The notes under the pieces are model-generated. The model did no database searches. It saw nothing but the letters and a program-made list of their open reading frames with translations, and had not been told where the DNA came from. Below, piece by piece: positions 28,477 through 38,576 of a stretch of 47,665 nucleotides of DNA. The stretch is taken from positions 1 through 47,665 of the forward strand of contig JARKPC010000034.1 in the NCBI GenBank assembly GCA_029975435.1, in the 5' to 3' direction. The position numbers were made by a program, and so were the translations under genes. The stretch's first letter is position 1; each line of letters starts with the position of its first letter. Origin of the DNA: Propionivibrio sp. GTDB lineage: Bacteria > Pseudomonadota > Gammaproteobacteria > Burkholderiales > Rhodocyclaceae.

Positions 28477-29022
28477 ATGGCACAGAGCGACAATCATCTC
28501 GTCTGGCTGGACATGGAAATGACCGGTCTTGACCCGGAGCGCGACCGCATCATCGAAATGGCGATGATCGTCACTGACAGCAACCTCGAAACGGTTGCCG
28601 AATCGCCGGTCTGGGCGGTGCATCAGACGGACGCGGTGCTTGATGCGATGGATGACTGGAACAAGAACACGCATGGCAAGTCCGGCTTGATCGAGCGGGT
28701 CAAGGCTTCCGTCCTCGATGAAGCGGCTGTCGAGGCGGCGGCGCTGGCATTCATGCAGGAATACGTTGCCAAGCGCGTCAGTCCGATGTGTGGAAATTCA
28801 ATCGGGCAGGATCGGCGCTTCATGGTGCGTTACATGCCTGTCCTGGAGGACTGGTTCCACTATCGCAATATCGACGTCAGTACATTGAAGGAACTCTGCC
28901 GGCGCTGGAAGCCCGACGTGGCGGCCGGCTTCGAAAAGGAATCGGCGCATACGGCGCTGGCCGACATCCGGGAGTCGATCGAAGAACTGAAGTATTACCG
29001 GGAGCGCTTCATCAAGCTGTGA
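28477..29022 (+). CDS. orn: Oligoribonuclease
   Basis: DEDD-family 3'-5' exoribonuclease of 181 residues that degrades the final di- to short oligonucleotides, including pGpG from c-di-GMP turnover. Exonuclease motif I is [15 protein letters not shown], motif II lies in [13 protein letters not shown], and motif III in [18 protein letters not shown]. The start at 28477 gives the standard N terminus ([15 protein letters not shown]); longer frames upstream are unsupported. It reads divergently from the protease-rsgA pair. Confidence 0.97.
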   Translation: MAQSDNHLVWLDMEMTGLDPERDRIIEMAMIVTDSNLETVAESPVWAVHQTDAVLDAMDDWNKNTHGKSGLIERVKASVLDEAAVEAAALAFMQEYVAKRVSPMCGNSIGQDRRFMVRYMPVLEDWFHYRNIDVSTLKELCRRWKPDVAAGFEKESAHTALADIRESIEELKYYRERFIKL

Positions 29023-29060
29023 TGAAGGAGGGGCGTTGCGCCGGGAAGGTGCTTTAACTC

Positions 29061-30782
29061 CTATGGTGCGCTGGGCGGTCTCGATGCGTCGGGTTCTTCA
29101 CTCTCGGCGTTCAGGTCCGAGAGATTTGGAGGCGGCGTGGCTTTGCGCTCGCGCAGGTAAAGATGGAACTTGTCGTCTGCCTGCCGATCGCTTGGCCGGT
29201 TGCCTTCCCATACCTTGCGCCAGCCGGCTTGCGACAGGGCGTCCAGGTTGCGCGCGTTGCCCTGTACCAGCAGCCAGGAGCAATCCTTGGCTTCGTCATT
29301 CAGTTGCGGGACGGTCCGAATGCCAACGAAGTAGTCCAGGGAGGAAAGAAAGGATAGCGGCAGCCTGGGTGCTGCGACACAATCCGGCTTTTCCGGGAGC
29401 GCGCTTCTCAGCGATTCCGCGACGCCGCGATATGTTTTGCCGTAATCGAACCACGGCATCCACAGGCTGGCGACTAGCAGCCAGAACAGGGTCAGGCCGG
29501 CCATCCAGTGCATCACTCCACGCATCGGAGAGCGCGGACTGGTGACGATCATCCATAACCAGACAGCGGTTCCTGCCAGAGAAAGCACAAAAGCCAGTGC
29601 GTTGAAATGGCCGACAAATCCCGGCTCCAGCCGCACGGCTTGGCGGGCCAGACGCTCGGGCCAGCCGAAGACCATCGCGTGCCATCCAATCCAGGCGATG
29701 ATGGCAAAAAAGGTAAAAGTCATCATGCCGAACCAGTCGAAGGCATTGGCGGCTCCCCTGCGCAAGGAACTCACCCCGGGAACCGAAAGGAGAACCAGGG
29801 GAGGAAGAAGCAGCAGGGCAATGGAGCTACGCATGGCGACGAAAAACACCAGAAAAGCCAGGATGACGAAAAAGGACCAGGCCGGGAATGCCAACCCCGT
29901 TGTGCCCAGCAAGCGACGCTTTGACCACAATGCCCATCCTGCAAGGGGTAGTGCCGGCCACGCGTACCATAGCAGCAGGTTCAGATAGCGCAGGCCGTTC
30001 GTCGCGGGGGCGACTCGCCGGATCATCGGGGCAATCTCGGCCTGGAAAAAGCCGGCGAAATAGTCTGGCGAAGCGGAATACACCGAAGCGAGCCAGAGAC
30101 CGCAGGGGATGGCGGCAACGGCGAATCCTGCCAGAAGCCGCACTGCGTGCTGTTTGCGGTTCTCCGACAGCCACAGGGAGATCAGTGTCGCTGGCAAGAG
30201 CGTGAACAGAGGCAGGAGGCCGTTGGCCAGAAAACCGAAAGCGAGCGCTCCTCCGAATACAGTGGTCGCCATCAACGGGCGCCGTGGCGACAACGCCAGC
30301 GCCCAGTAGGCGGCTGCGTGCGCGGCCAGGGCGGCGAGCATTGGCTGTGCCTCGTGCGCGTGAAACAGGAAGCCGATGCTGCCGGCGAGAATCAGCGGTG
30401 CGGCGGCAGCATGTTCGCGGCCGTGCAGTTCGCGCGCCGCAAGCAGGATGAATTCGAGTGCCAGCAGAGTGAATATGCCGCTGGTCATCCGCGCCGCATC
30501 GTGGAACGGCAATAACCACGAGAAGGCCTGCCCGAACGCTGCGGCAAGCCAATAGTAGAGCGGAGCGTCCGGGTAGGGGCGACCGCCGAGTTGCAGGATC
30601 AGCCAGTTGCCGTTTCGTGCAATGTCTTGGGCGATGCCGATGGTGATGGCATCATCGTGTCTCCACGGATCATGTCCGATCAGACCGGCAAAAATGTAGA
30701 TGACCAGAAGTACGGTCAGCACCCAGCCGCTTGGCGGCAAGGAGATTCCCCTGAAACGTGGTTTTTCCTCGAGAAATGGCAT
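29061..30782 (-). CDS. GT39/ArnT-like membrane glycosyltransferase
   Basis: Polytopic inner-membrane protein of about 573 residues with roughly 11 hydrophobic helices, resembling GT-C enzymes that move sugars from polyprenyl-phosphate donors. After the first helix comes GHDPWRHDDAITIGIAQDIA, containing the acidic pair typical of the first periplasmic loop, and then GGRPYPDAPLYYW, comparable with the KPPLYYW region of ArnT/PMT proteins. A soluble C-terminal domain of about 130 residues follows. I chose the ATG at 30782; a TTG at 30815 lies beside the rpmE terminator. The acceptor (lipid A, protein or other) cannot be told, and no partner genes are adjacent. Confidence 0.75.
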   Translation of the reverse strand: MPFLEEKPRFRGISLPPSGWVLTVLLVIYIFAGLIGHDPWRHDDAITIGIAQDIARNGNWLILQLGGRPYPDAPLYYWLAAAFGQAFSWLLPFHDAARMTSGIFTLLALEFILLAARELHGREHAAAAPLILAGSIGFLFHAHEAQPMLAALAAHAAAYWALALSPRRPLMATTVFGGALAFGFLANGLLPLFTLLPATLISLWLSENRKQHAVRLLAGFAVAAIPCGLWLASVYSASPDYFAGFFQAEIAPMIRRVAPATNGLRYLNLLLWYAWPALPLAGWALWSKRRLLGTTGLAFPAWSFFVILAFLVFFVAMRSSIALLLLPPLVLLSVPGVSSLRRGAANAFDWFGMMTFTFFAIIAWIGWHAMVFGWPERLARQAVRLEPGFVGHFNALAFVLSLAGTAVWLWMIVTSPRSPMRGVMHWMAGLTLFWLLVASLWMPWFDYGKTYRGVAESLRSALPEKPDCVAAPRLPLSFLSSLDYFVGIRTVPQLNDEAKDCSWLLVQGNARNLDALSQAGWRKVWEGNRPSDRQADDKFHLYLRERKATPPPNLSDLNAESEEPDASRPPSAP

Positions 30783-30817
30783 GACCGCAACCGCTCGGGT
30801 ATCTAGTTTTGTCAAAT

Positions 30818-30846
30818 AAAAAAGGCAGCCCGGCGGCTGCCTTTTT
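30818..30846. terminator. Bidirectional intrinsic terminator after rpmE
   Basis: GGCAGCC (30824-30830) pairs with GGCTGCC (30835-30841) around CGGC. It is flanked by A6 on the left and T5 on the right, so it can terminate leftward transcription from rpmE. It lies between rpmE and the glycosyltransferase gene, implying that the latter has its own promoter. Confidence 0.88.
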
Positions 30847-30882
30847 GCCGAGTCCGCAGGAACTCGCCGTCGGGCGGATCGA

Positions 30883-31098
30883 TCAGGCCGCTTTGGCCTT
30901 GGTTCCGTATTTCTTGTTGAACTTCTCGACGCGTCCGGCGGTGTCGATGATCTTCTGCTTGCCCGTGTAGAACGGGTGGCAAGCCGAGCAGACTTCGATG
31001 TGTAGCGCCTTTTTCATGGTGGACTGCGTCTTGAACACGTTGCCGCACGAGCAGGTGACTTCGATTTCGGCGTAAGCGGGATGGATATCGGATTTCAT
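30883..31098 (-). CDS. rpmE: 50S ribosomal protein L31 (zinc type)
   Basis: Ribosomal protein of 71 residues at the central protuberance of the large subunit. Four cysteines at 16, 18, 37 and 40 (CSC and CSAC) form the zinc site of the C+ type, with HPFYTGKQ after them. It follows rho on the same strand, the order trxA-rho-rpmE, and ends at a strong terminator. Confidence 0.97.
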   Translation of the reverse strand: MKSDIHPAYAEIEVTCSCGNVFKTQSTMKKALHIEVCSACHPFYTGKQKIIDTAGRVEKFNKKYGTKAKAA

Positions 31099-31225
31099 CT
31101 GGGGAATTCCTGTAGGTCAAATCTAGCCGGCTCGATGTAAATGTGCATCACATCGGTGGCCGACTCCGGAGAACGCGGGATTATGCTCGGTTTCGTCGAA
31201 TTTTGCAATCGAATCAAAAGCAAGA

Positions 31226-32482
31226 TCAACGACGCATGGAATCGAAGAACTCGTTGTTGGTTTTCGTGGCCTTGATCTTGTCGAGCAGGAACTCCATCGC
31301 CTCGAGGTCATCCATGTTGTACAGCAGCTTGCGCAGCACCCACATCTTTTGCAGCACGTCGGGCATCAGCAGGAGCTCCTCGCGCCGGGTGCCCGAGCGG
31401 TTGACGTTGATTGCGGGATAAACGCGCTTCTCGGCCATGCGGCGATCCAGGTGGATTTCCATGTTGCCGGTGCCCTTGAATTCCTCGTAGATCACGTCGT
31501 CCATGCGGCTGCCGGTGTCGATCAGCGCGGTGGCGATGATGGTCAGCGAGCCGCCTTCCTCGATATTGCGCGCCGCGCCGAAGAAGCGCTTCGGCTTTTG
31601 CAGCGCATTGGCGTCCACGCCGCCGGTGAGCACCTTGCCGGAAGCCGGCTGCACGGTGTTGTACGCGCGCGCCAGGCGGGTGATGGAGTCGAGCAGGATG
31701 ACCACATCCTTCTTGTGTTCGACCAGGCGTTTGGCTTTCTCGATGACCATTTCAGCGACCTGCACGTGCCGCGTCGCCGGTTCGTCGAAGGTCGAGGCGA
31801 CGACCTCGCCGCGTACCGAGCGCGTCATTTCGGTCACTTCCTCGGGGCGCTCGTCGATCAGCAGAACGATCAGGTTGATGTCGGGATGATTGGCGGTGAT
31901 GGCGTGAGCGATGTGCTGCATCATCACCGTCTTGCCGCTCTTCGGGCTGGAAACGAGCAGACCGCGTTGGCCCTTGCCGATCGGCGAGATGATGTCGATG
32001 ATGCGGCTGGTGATGTTTTCCTCGCCGCGGATTTCGCGCTCCAGCTTGATGTGCTTTTCCGGATGCAGCGGCGTGAGGTTTTCGAACAGGATCTTGTTCT
32101 TCGAGGCCTCGGGTGCTTCGCCGTTGATCTTGTCGACCTTGACCAGCGCGAAGTAGCGTTCGCCGTCCTTCGGCGTACGGATCTCGCCTTCGATGGTGTC
32201 GCCAGTGTGCAGATTGAAGCGGCGGATCTGGCTCGGGCTGACATAGATGTCGTCGGTGCTGGCCAGGTACGAAGTGTCCGGAGAACGCAGGAAGCCGAAT
32301 CCGTCGGGCAGCGTTTCCAGCGTGCCGTCGCCGAAAATCGTCTCGCCCTTCTTGGCCTGGTTCTTGAGCAGCGCGAAGATCAGTTCGTGCTTGCGCAGTC
32401 GGTTGGCGCCCTCGATATCGTTGGCAACGGCCATGTCCAGCAATTGGCTGACATGAAGGGCTTTGAGTTCGGATAAATGCAT
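31226..32482 (-). CDS. rho: Transcription termination factor Rho
   Basis: Hexameric RNA-dependent ATPase of 418 residues that ends transcription. An N-terminal Rho domain ([18 protein letters not shown]) is followed by the RNA-binding fold ([22 protein letters not shown]) and the RecA-like ATPase with Walker [21 protein letters not shown] and the Q/R-loop sequence KRFFGAARN. It lies between trxA and rpmE, with 215 bases of upstream leader. Confidence 0.98.
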   Translation of the reverse strand: MHLSELKALHVSQLLDMAVANDIEGANRLRKHELIFALLKNQAKKGETIFGDGTLETLPDGFGFLRSPDTSYLASTDDIYVSPSQIRRFNLHTGDTIEGEIRTPKDGERYFALVKVDKINGEAPEASKNKILFENLTPLHPEKHIKLEREIRGEENITSRIIDIISPIGKGQRGLLVSSPKSGKTVMMQHIAHAITANHPDINLIVLLIDERPEEVTEMTRSVRGEVVASTFDEPATRHVQVAEMVIEKAKRLVEHKKDVVILLDSITRLARAYNTVQPASGKVLTGGVDANALQKPKRFFGAARNIEEGGSLTIIATALIDTGSRMDDVIYEEFKGTGNMEIHLDRRMAEKRVYPAINVNRSGTRREELLLMPDVLQKMWVLRKLLYNMDDLEAMEFLLDKIKATKTNNEFFDSMRR

Positions 32483-32697
32483 GTGCGGGGGTTCAAAAAA
32501 GATGAGCCGGGGGTGCCGGAAGTCGTCACGCGAATGACGCGAACAGAAATGGTCTGGGTAAAGCCGGGGTTTTTACGACGGAATTGCTGCGACTACGGGA
32601 TCACAGATCGGATCAGGGCCTGAAAGCGCCAGCCGGGCTGGTTTGTTTCTGTTTTCAGGGAGCGCGGCCGAAAACTTTCAGGCGGAGCGTAGCTATT
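32483..32697. other. rho leader / trxA-rho intergenic region
   Basis: This 215-bp region lies between trxA and rho, both leftward. It contains GC-rich dyads but no clear T-tracted terminator or recognisable promoter. Leader-based autoregulation of rho is known in other bacteria; no specific element can be pointed to here. Confidence 0.35.
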
Positions 32698-33024
32698 TTA
32701 CAGGTGGCTGTCAATAAAGGCGACGAGCTGTGACTTGGACAGTGCGCCGACCTTGGTCGCCTCGACACTGCCGTTCTTGAACAGCATGAGCGTGGGAATG
32801 CCGCGCACGGCGAAATTCGCCGGAGTCGTCGGGTTGTCGTCGATATTGATCTTGGCGACCTTGAGGCGTCCGGCGTACTGGCTGGCGATGTCGTCGAGAA
32901 TGGGGGCGATCATCTTGCAGGGGCCGCACCATTCCGCCCAGAAGTCCAGGAGGACCGGTTGCGGCGATTGCAGAACCTCGGTCGGGAAAGTGTCGTCAGT
33001 AACGTAATGAATGTGTTCACTCAT
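32698..33024 (-). CDS. trxA: Thioredoxin 1
   Basis: Cytoplasmic disulfide reductase of 108 residues, normal length. The redox site is [10 protein letters not shown] and the cis-proline loop is [12 protein letters not shown]. It leads the trxA-rho-rpmE group. Confidence 0.97.
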   Translation of the reverse strand: MSEHIHYVTDDTFPTEVLQSPQPVLLDFWAEWCGPCKMIAPILDDIASQYAGRLKVAKINIDDNPTTPANFAVRGIPTLMLFKNGSVEATKVGALSKSQLVAFIDSHL

Positions 33025-33260
33025 TGCATGCCTCGTGGGATGTTGTAGTTGGGACGGGGTGATAGAGGGGGATCCCGCGTCGAAGTTCTATCCTAGCAAA
33101 AAAAAACGGCATTGGAAGCACGAATCCGCGCGGGTGCGTCGTTTTTCGTGATTGCGCGGGGGAAGTGGACACTGGCCGATCATTGCTCCGGGAGCGCCGT
33201 TTACAGCCCATACCTGACTCCGTATGATGCTTTGGGAAAATAACGGGGCAGGGAGCGGCC

Positions 33261-33644
33261 ATGAATCTGGAAAAGGTCATTTTTGGGTTTTTTGTCATTT
33301 TCGCATGCACGCTGAATTTCGGTTTCTTCATCGGCGATCTCGATAATGTCAAGGTGCACGACGCCGGACATCTGTTTGCGGCGGTCGTCGTCAATCTTAT
33401 TGCGCTGGTAATGAAGTTCGGCGATCGCACGCACATCGGGGCGACCCATTTGGCCACCAGCATGGTGGCCATGCTGCAACTTCTAGCGGCGTCGTTGGTC
33501 TGGATGTGGCAGGTGAATGTCAACCATCTGGCCATGAACGGCGAAACGATGTCGACCATTGTCTCCCTGAGCGGAGGCGCGTTGGTGGCCAACCTCATTT
33601 CGGTCATCCTGCTGATCAGCGAGACCCTGCGCCAGACGCGCTAG
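33261..33644 (+). CDS. Small four-helix membrane protein of unknown function
   Basis: A 127-residue protein with four hydrophobic segments (about residues 5-25, 38-55, 66-84 and 100-120) and polar loops containing KVHDAGH and KFGDRTHIGATHLATS. It resembles a Rhodocyclales family of unknown function (possibly DUF6394, not verified). The potassium-channel gene starts 15 bases after its stop on the same strand, so the two are probably co-transcribed, and a role as channel partner is plausible but unproven. Confidence 0.75.
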   Translation: MNLEKVIFGFFVIFACTLNFGFFIGDLDNVKVHDAGHLFAAVVVNLIALVMKFGDRTHIGATHLATSMVAMLQLLAASLVWMWQVNVNHLAMNGETMSTIVSLSGGALVANLISVILLISETLRQTR

Positions 33645-33659
33645 TCCGGAACGCCGCGC

Positions 33660-35357
33660 GTGAACGAGGTACTGTTCGTCATCCTGCGCCGGCTGCGCCG
33701 GCCGCTGATCGTCCTGATCATTGCCTATGCCATCTCGGTGTGGGGGTTGGTATTGATCCCCGGCATGGACAAAGACGGCAATGTCGTCCATCTGGGTTTC
33801 TTTCACGCACTCTACTTCATCAGTTATACGGCCACGACCATCGGATTCGGCGAAATTCCCTTTGAATTTACCGATCCGCAGCGGGTGTGGACCATTGTCT
33901 GTATCTATCTGTGCGTGGTTTCCTGGGCTTATGCGCTGGGCAGCATCTTTCATCTTTCGCAGGATCAGACGCTCCGCGATGCCGTGGCGCGGCGCCGTTT
34001 TGCCCTGCGCGTCGCCGCGATGCAGGAGCCGTTCGTCCTGATCGTCGGGTACGGGCAAAGCGGGATCATGCTCGCGCGCATGCTGGACCGCATGGGCCAG
34101 CGCATGGTGATCGTCGAAACCCGTGCCGAGCGGGCGGCGCGCATCGAGATCGAGGAGTTTCAGTATCCGCCGCTCTTTCTCGCCGCTGACGGTCGATCGC
34201 CGGACGTGCTGGTCGACGCGGGGGTGACGCACCGCAAATGCATGGCCATGGTGGCGCTGGCCGGCAATGACGATACCAACCAGTCGGTCGCCATCGGTGG
34301 CACGGTTCTCAATCCGTCGCTGCGCATCATAGCCCGGGTACATACGCCGATTGCCCAGGCCAATCTCGAGTCCTTTCGCAATATCGAACAGATCAATCCG
34401 TTCCAGACCTTTGCCAACAACATTAAATTGGATATGGGTTCGCCCGAGCGGTTGCGGGTCATCGAATGGCTTTCCGGGTTGCCCGGAGGGATGCGTCCGG
34501 AGCCGCTCAATCTGCCCAAGGGGCATTGGGTCGTGTGCGGCACCGGGAGTTTTTCACAGTATTTCCTGTCCGCGCTTGAGAGCGCGGGCGTGACGTGCTC
34601 GCTGGTGTCCGTCGATCCGCAAAAGCAGTGCGAAAATGCGGCGGCCCAGCATCATGGCGGTGCCACGCGCGACATGATCGCTGCCGGAATCGAGCGGGCC
34701 GTGGGCTTGGTCGTATGCACGGAAAATGATTCCTTCAATCTGGCCACGGTGACGCGGGCGCGCTCGATCAATCCGGGCATCTACGTGGTTATCCGGCAGG
34801 CCAATGTGGCCAACGCCAGCCTGATCGACGCCTCGATGGCCAACCTGCGGTTCGTCAAGGCTGAAGTGGTTTCGCACAAGGCGCGACAGTTGCTGACCTC
34901 GCCGCTTCTCATCCGCTTTCTCAAGTACCTGGACGAGGACTCCGGCGATATGGCTCGGAAAACGGGAGGACTACTCGAGCAGCATGTGGGTGACAAGGTG
35001 CCGTTCATGTGGGTCTTCGACTGCTTTGCTTCGTACGCCGGGCTGCGCGAGGCGCTGGCGCCAGACGTCGATCCGCCGCTATCGATTGGCGACTTGCTGA
35101 TCAATCCGGAGCTGCCGCCGGAGCGCATCAGTGCCGTACCCCTGTTGCTTTTGCGCAGGAAGAAGGAAATTCCGTTGCCCCCGGAAGATACCACTCTGCT
35201 ATCCGGCGATCGCATCCTCTTTGCCGGTCAGCGCGGTGAAGGGGAATTGCAGAAGCGTTTTCTCCTGGAGCCGAGTCCGCTGACCTACGTCCGTACCGGA
35301 ATGGAACCTCCGCGCAGCTGGCTGTTTCGTCGCCTGCTGCAGCGCGACCGTTCCTGA
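33660..35357 (+). CDS. Potassium channel with two RCK (TrkA-N) domains
   Basis: A 565-residue protein. Two membrane helices flank a pore loop whose filter reads TATTIGFGE, a variant of TVGYGD. The first cytoplasmic RCK domain starts FVLIVGYGQSG (about residue 125) with a normal dinucleotide-binding loop. The second starts HWVVCGTGSFSQ (about residue 288), where the glycine pattern is degenerate. A long C-terminal segment ends near residue 550. The start is a GTG 15 bases after the preceding gene. It could be a ligand-gated K+ channel of the Kch/GsuK type; selectivity is inferred from the filter. Confidence 0.88.
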   Translation: MNEVLFVILRRLRRPLIVLIIAYAISVWGLVLIPGMDKDGNVVHLGFFHALYFISYTATTIGFGEIPFEFTDPQRVWTIVCIYLCVVSWAYALGSIFHLSQDQTLRDAVARRRFALRVAAMQEPFVLIVGYGQSGIMLARMLDRMGQRMVIVETRAERAARIEIEEFQYPPLFLAADGRSPDVLVDAGVTHRKCMAMVALAGNDDTNQSVAIGGTVLNPSLRIIARVHTPIAQANLESFRNIEQINPFQTFANNIKLDMGSPERLRVIEWLSGLPGGMRPEPLNLPKGHWVVCGTGSFSQYFLSALESAGVTCSLVSVDPQKQCENAAAQHHGGATRDMIAAGIERAVGLVVCTENDSFNLATVTRARSINPGIYVVIRQANVANASLIDASMANLRFVKAEVVSHKARQLLTSPLLIRFLKYLDEDSGDMARKTGGLLEQHVGDKVPFMWVFDCFASYAGLREALAPDVDPPLSIGDLLINPELPPERISAVPLLLLRRKKEIPLPPEDTTLLSGDRILFAGQRGEGELQKRFLLEPSPLTYVRTGMEPPRSWLFRRLLQRDRS

Positions 35358-35465
35358 TTGACGCCGGAGGCGATGTCCCTGCTGCTGTTGTGGGCGTGCC
35401 GCTGTTCGCCGGGCAAATGCGCTATAGTTTTCTCTCTCAATCACCCGATAGCCTAAAGGCACACC

Positions 35466-35789
35466 ATGGCCTACGTTGTTACCGAGAATTGCATCAAGTG
35501 CAAATATACGGACTGTGTGGATGTTTGCCCGGTGGATTGCTTCCACGAAGGCCCCAATTTCCTGGTCATCGATCCGGAAGAGTGCATCGACTGCACGCTC
35601 TGCGTAGCCGAATGCCCGGCATCGGCGATCTTTGCCGAGGACGACGTTCCGGATAGCATGATCAGCTTCATCGAGCTGAACGCCGAACTGTCCAAGACCT
35701 GGCCGGTAATTACCGAGCGCAAGGAACCGCTGGACGACGCCGACGCCTGGAACGGCGTGGCCGACAAGGCAGACAAGCTGGAACGCTGA
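35466..35789 (+). CDS. fdxA: Seven-iron ferredoxin FdxA
   Basis: Electron carrier of 107 residues. The N terminus carries [18 protein letters not shown] (3Fe-4S plus part of the 4Fe-4S site), and [12 protein letters not shown] completes the 4Fe-4S cluster. The C-terminal segment [20 protein letters not shown] is typical of FdxA. A possible -10 (TATAGT) lies at 35423-35428 without a clear -35. Confidence 0.96.
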   Translation: MAYVVTENCIKCKYTDCVDVCPVDCFHEGPNFLVIDPEECIDCTLCVAECPASAIFAEDDVPDSMISFIELNAELSKTWPVITERKEPLDDADAWNGVADKADKLER

Positions 35790-35801
35790 ATCGTACCGAA
35801 C

Positions 35802-38576
35802 GTGTCAACGGAGATTGCCGGCGGCGAATTTGAGGCGGTTGCCTTGCCTCCGGGTGAGGCGTTTTTCGACGAACTTGCCGTGCGTCTGCTCGAGGGCGGG
35901 CGGGCGGAGCAGGGCACTGGCGATTTTTCGGCATGGCAGGTGCTGGTGCCAGCCTTGCCGATGGCCATCGAACTGCGCGCGGCCTTGGTTCGAGCCAGCC
36001 GGAAACCTCTGCTGCTGCCGCGTTTCGATACCCTGAGAAACTGGGTACTCACCTCGTCTCTCGACGAAATGCCGGACCCTCTGCCGGAAAGCGAGCGCCT
36101 GATCTTGCTTCACGAGGCCTTGCGCGACAAAGGCTGGTTCGATGAAGCTGCGCTTTGGGGCATCGCTGCCGAGATGGCGGCGTTGTTCGACGAACTGACG
36201 GCGGCCGCCGTGCAGTTGCCGGAAAGCGAGGCGGAACTCGCCGGGCAGCTGCAGCGGGCTTATGCCTCACGCGCCTCGGCACCGCTGGCTTTTGAAGCGC
36301 GTGTCGTGCATGAATTGTGGAAGGCGCTTTCCGCGGCAGGCACACCCGACGCGGCGGCGGTCTATCGCCTGCGGCTCGCCGGGCTCGCGCGTCATGCCGA
36401 GCAACAGACAACGCCGCAGCCGCTGCTGGTGTTGCTTGACGCAGCTCCGGCCGAATCGCTGGATCCGGCCGAACGCGACTTCCTGCGCCGCTACGGAGCG
36501 ACCCAGCCGTTGCACGTATTCTTTCCCGCGCCACGCGAGTCGCGCATCATTCCTCTCCTGGCAACCCTGGATGCCGCCTGGCCGCGAGAAATGGAAGCAC
36601 CGCTGTCCGAGCGCGCGCACGAGTTGGCGCGGCAGTATCCGGTCAGTCCGCTGGGCGAACGTCTTCAGTTCGTTCCGGCCGTGGGGCGCGAACAGGAGGC
36701 ACAGGCGGCTGTCGCGCAAGTGGGCGAGTGGTTGCAGACCGGCCTGCGCCGCATCGCCTTGATCGCCCAGGACCGGATGACAGCGCGGCGCGTGCGCGCG
36801 TTGCTCGAGCGCGAAAACGTGCTGGTCAGCGATGAAACCGGCTGGCTGCTTTCCACTTCCCGCGCGGCGGCGGCGGTCGATGCCGTGCTCGAGACCACCG
36901 CGGGAAACGCCTACCATCGCGATCTGCTCGATCTGTGCAAGTCACCTTTCGTTCTTTCCGACATCCCTGAAAGCGAGCGCAAAAGAGTCGTCCACTTGCT
37001 GGAAACGGCGATCCGGCAAGCCTCGGTCAAGTCCGGGCTGCCGCGCATCCGCCGCTGCTTCCTTCAATCCGATGTCGAGGACAAGTCGCTGGGATTGGCA
37101 GTTCTCGATCGCGTGGAGATAGCCACCACCCTCCTGCGTTCGAAGCCGACATCGCTGGCCGGCTGGCTCGGTCGTCTGCATAAGGCGCTGGATGCGCTCG
37201 GGGCCCTGAAGCCGCTCAAGGACGACGTGGCCGGCCAGGCACTGCTCGATTTGCTTGAGACGCGCCGGGATGAGCTGACGGGCAACACCGCGCAGTTTTC
37301 CTTCATTGCGTGGCGTGAATGGCTCAATCGCGAATTCGAGGCCGCCAGCTTCCGCGACAGCGCCATTGCCAGCCCGATCGTCGTGACCCCGCTCAACGCC
37401 GTCTGTCTACGCCGCTTCGATGCTGCTCTGCTGCTCGGCGGTGATGCGCGCCAGCTTGCGCCAGCCGGTCACGGCGAGTTTTTCAATCAGTCCGTGCGCC
37501 GGGAACTGGGCCTGCGCACACGCGAGGATGGAGCGCGCGAACTGCGCCGCGATCTTGAACTGCTGCTGGCTGTTGTGCCCCGGGTAGCGGTGACCTGGCA
37601 ATCGATGCAGGAGGGCGAAGCCAACCTGCTGGCGCCGGAGTTCTCTCTGCTCTCGACCCTGCATCGACTGGCCTGGCAGGATGATTTGCATCGCCGTCCG
37701 TTGCCGGCGCGCGGTGAAGCCTTGCCTGACGCGACCACAGCGCCGGTAGCGACGCAGCAGGCCGTGCCGGTCGCGCTGCCCGAGCTGATCCCGCAGCGCG
37801 TGTCGGTGAGCGGTTATGCCAGCCTGGTTGCGTGTCCGTATCGCTTCTTCGCGCGTCACGTTCTGCGCCTCGGCGAGATGGACGAAGTCAGCGAGGAGAT
37901 GGAAAAGAGCGATTACGGCGAGCTCGTGCATCGCGTGCTGGAGCGATTCCACTCGCAATATCCGGTTGTCTCCGCTTACTCCGGCAATGTGGTTCTGGAA
38001 GGGTTGCAACGTTGCGTCGACGAGGTTTTTGGCCCCGCCGTCGAAGCCAATTTCCTGGCGACGGGATGGCGCCTGCGCTGGGAAAGGCAACTCGTGGGGT
38101 ATCTCGACTGGCACCGAGGGTTGGAGGCACAAGGCTGGCGCTGGTTTGAGGCTGAGGCGCGCGTTAGCCGGGTGCTGCCGCTGGACAACGGAAAATCGGT
38201 AGAGCTATACGGACGTATTGACCGTATCGACCGAAAAGAGAATGGCGACGCCGGGGTCGCTCTGTACGACTACAAGACGCAATCGGCCAAAGCTATCAAG
38301 GATCGGCTCATGGACGACGTGCAATTGCCGGCTTATGCGTTGATGCACGGCAATGCCACGACGGCCGCCTATGTCGTGCTCGACGACGAGAATGTCGCAG
38401 CAATGGCCTGTGGCGACGCAGACAATCCGTTGATGCGTAAGGCCGAAGCGCAAGGGCGGCGACTGAGTCGGTCCTTCAGTGCCGTGCATGCAGGGGCGCC
38501 ACTGCCCGCTCATGGCATCGATAGCGTTTGCCAGCGGTGTGAGATTAGCGGGCTGTGCAGGAAAGGCTATACGTGA
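35802..38576 (+). CDS. AddB-like nuclease subunit of a helicase-nuclease
   Basis: A 924-residue protein pairing with the next gene in a RecBCD-equivalent machine. The N-terminal half has helicase-like sequence but no Walker A lysine loop. The C-terminal PD-(D/E)XK nuclease reads YGRIDRIDR, then LYDYKT, then QLPAYAL. Four cysteines, Cys678 (ACPYRFF) and Cys910/913/919 (CQRCEISGLC), match the Fe-S cluster of AddB. The GTG at 35802 starts 12 bases after fdxA. Its stop overlaps the start of the AddA-like gene (GTGA). The pair probably processes DNA ends for RecA-dependent repair. Confidence 0.88.
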   Translation: MSTEIAGGEFEAVALPPGEAFFDELAVRLLEGGRAEQGTGDFSAWQVLVPALPMAIELRAALVRASRKPLLLPRFDTLRNWVLTSSLDEMPDPLPESERLILLHEALRDKGWFDEAALWGIAAEMAALFDELTAAAVQLPESEAELAGQLQRAYASRASAPLAFEARVVHELWKALSAAGTPDAAAVYRLRLAGLARHAEQQTTPQPLLVLLDAAPAESLDPAERDFLRRYGATQPLHVFFPAPRESRIIPLLATLDAAWPREMEAPLSERAHELARQYPVSPLGERLQFVPAVGREQEAQAAVAQVGEWLQTGLRRIALIAQDRMTARRVRALLERENVLVSDETGWLLSTSRAAAAVDAVLETTAGNAYHRDLLDLCKSPFVLSDIPESERKRVVHLLETAIRQASVKSGLPRIRRCFLQSDVEDKSLGLAVLDRVEIATTLLRSKPTSLAGWLGRLHKALDALGALKPLKDDVAGQALLDLLETRRDELTGNTAQFSFIAWREWLNREFEAASFRDSAIASPIVVTPLNAVCLRRFDAALLLGGDARQLAPAGHGEFFNQSVRRELGLRTREDGARELRRDLELLLAVVPRVAVTWQSMQEGEANLLAPEFSLLSTLHRLAWQDDLHRRPLPARGEALPDATTAPVATQQAVPVALPELIPQRVSVSGYASLVACPYRFFARHVLRLGEMDEVSEEMEKSDYGELVHRVLERFHSQYPVVSAYSGNVVLEGLQRCVDEVFGPAVEANFLATGWRLRWERQLVGYLDWHRGLEAQGWRWFEAEARVSRVLPLDNGKSVELYGRIDRIDRKENGDAGVALYDYKTQSAKAIKDRLMDDVQLPAYALMHGNATTAAYVVLDDENVAAMACGDADNPLMRKAEAQGRRLSRSFSAVHAGAPLPAHGIDSVCQRCEISGLCRKGYT

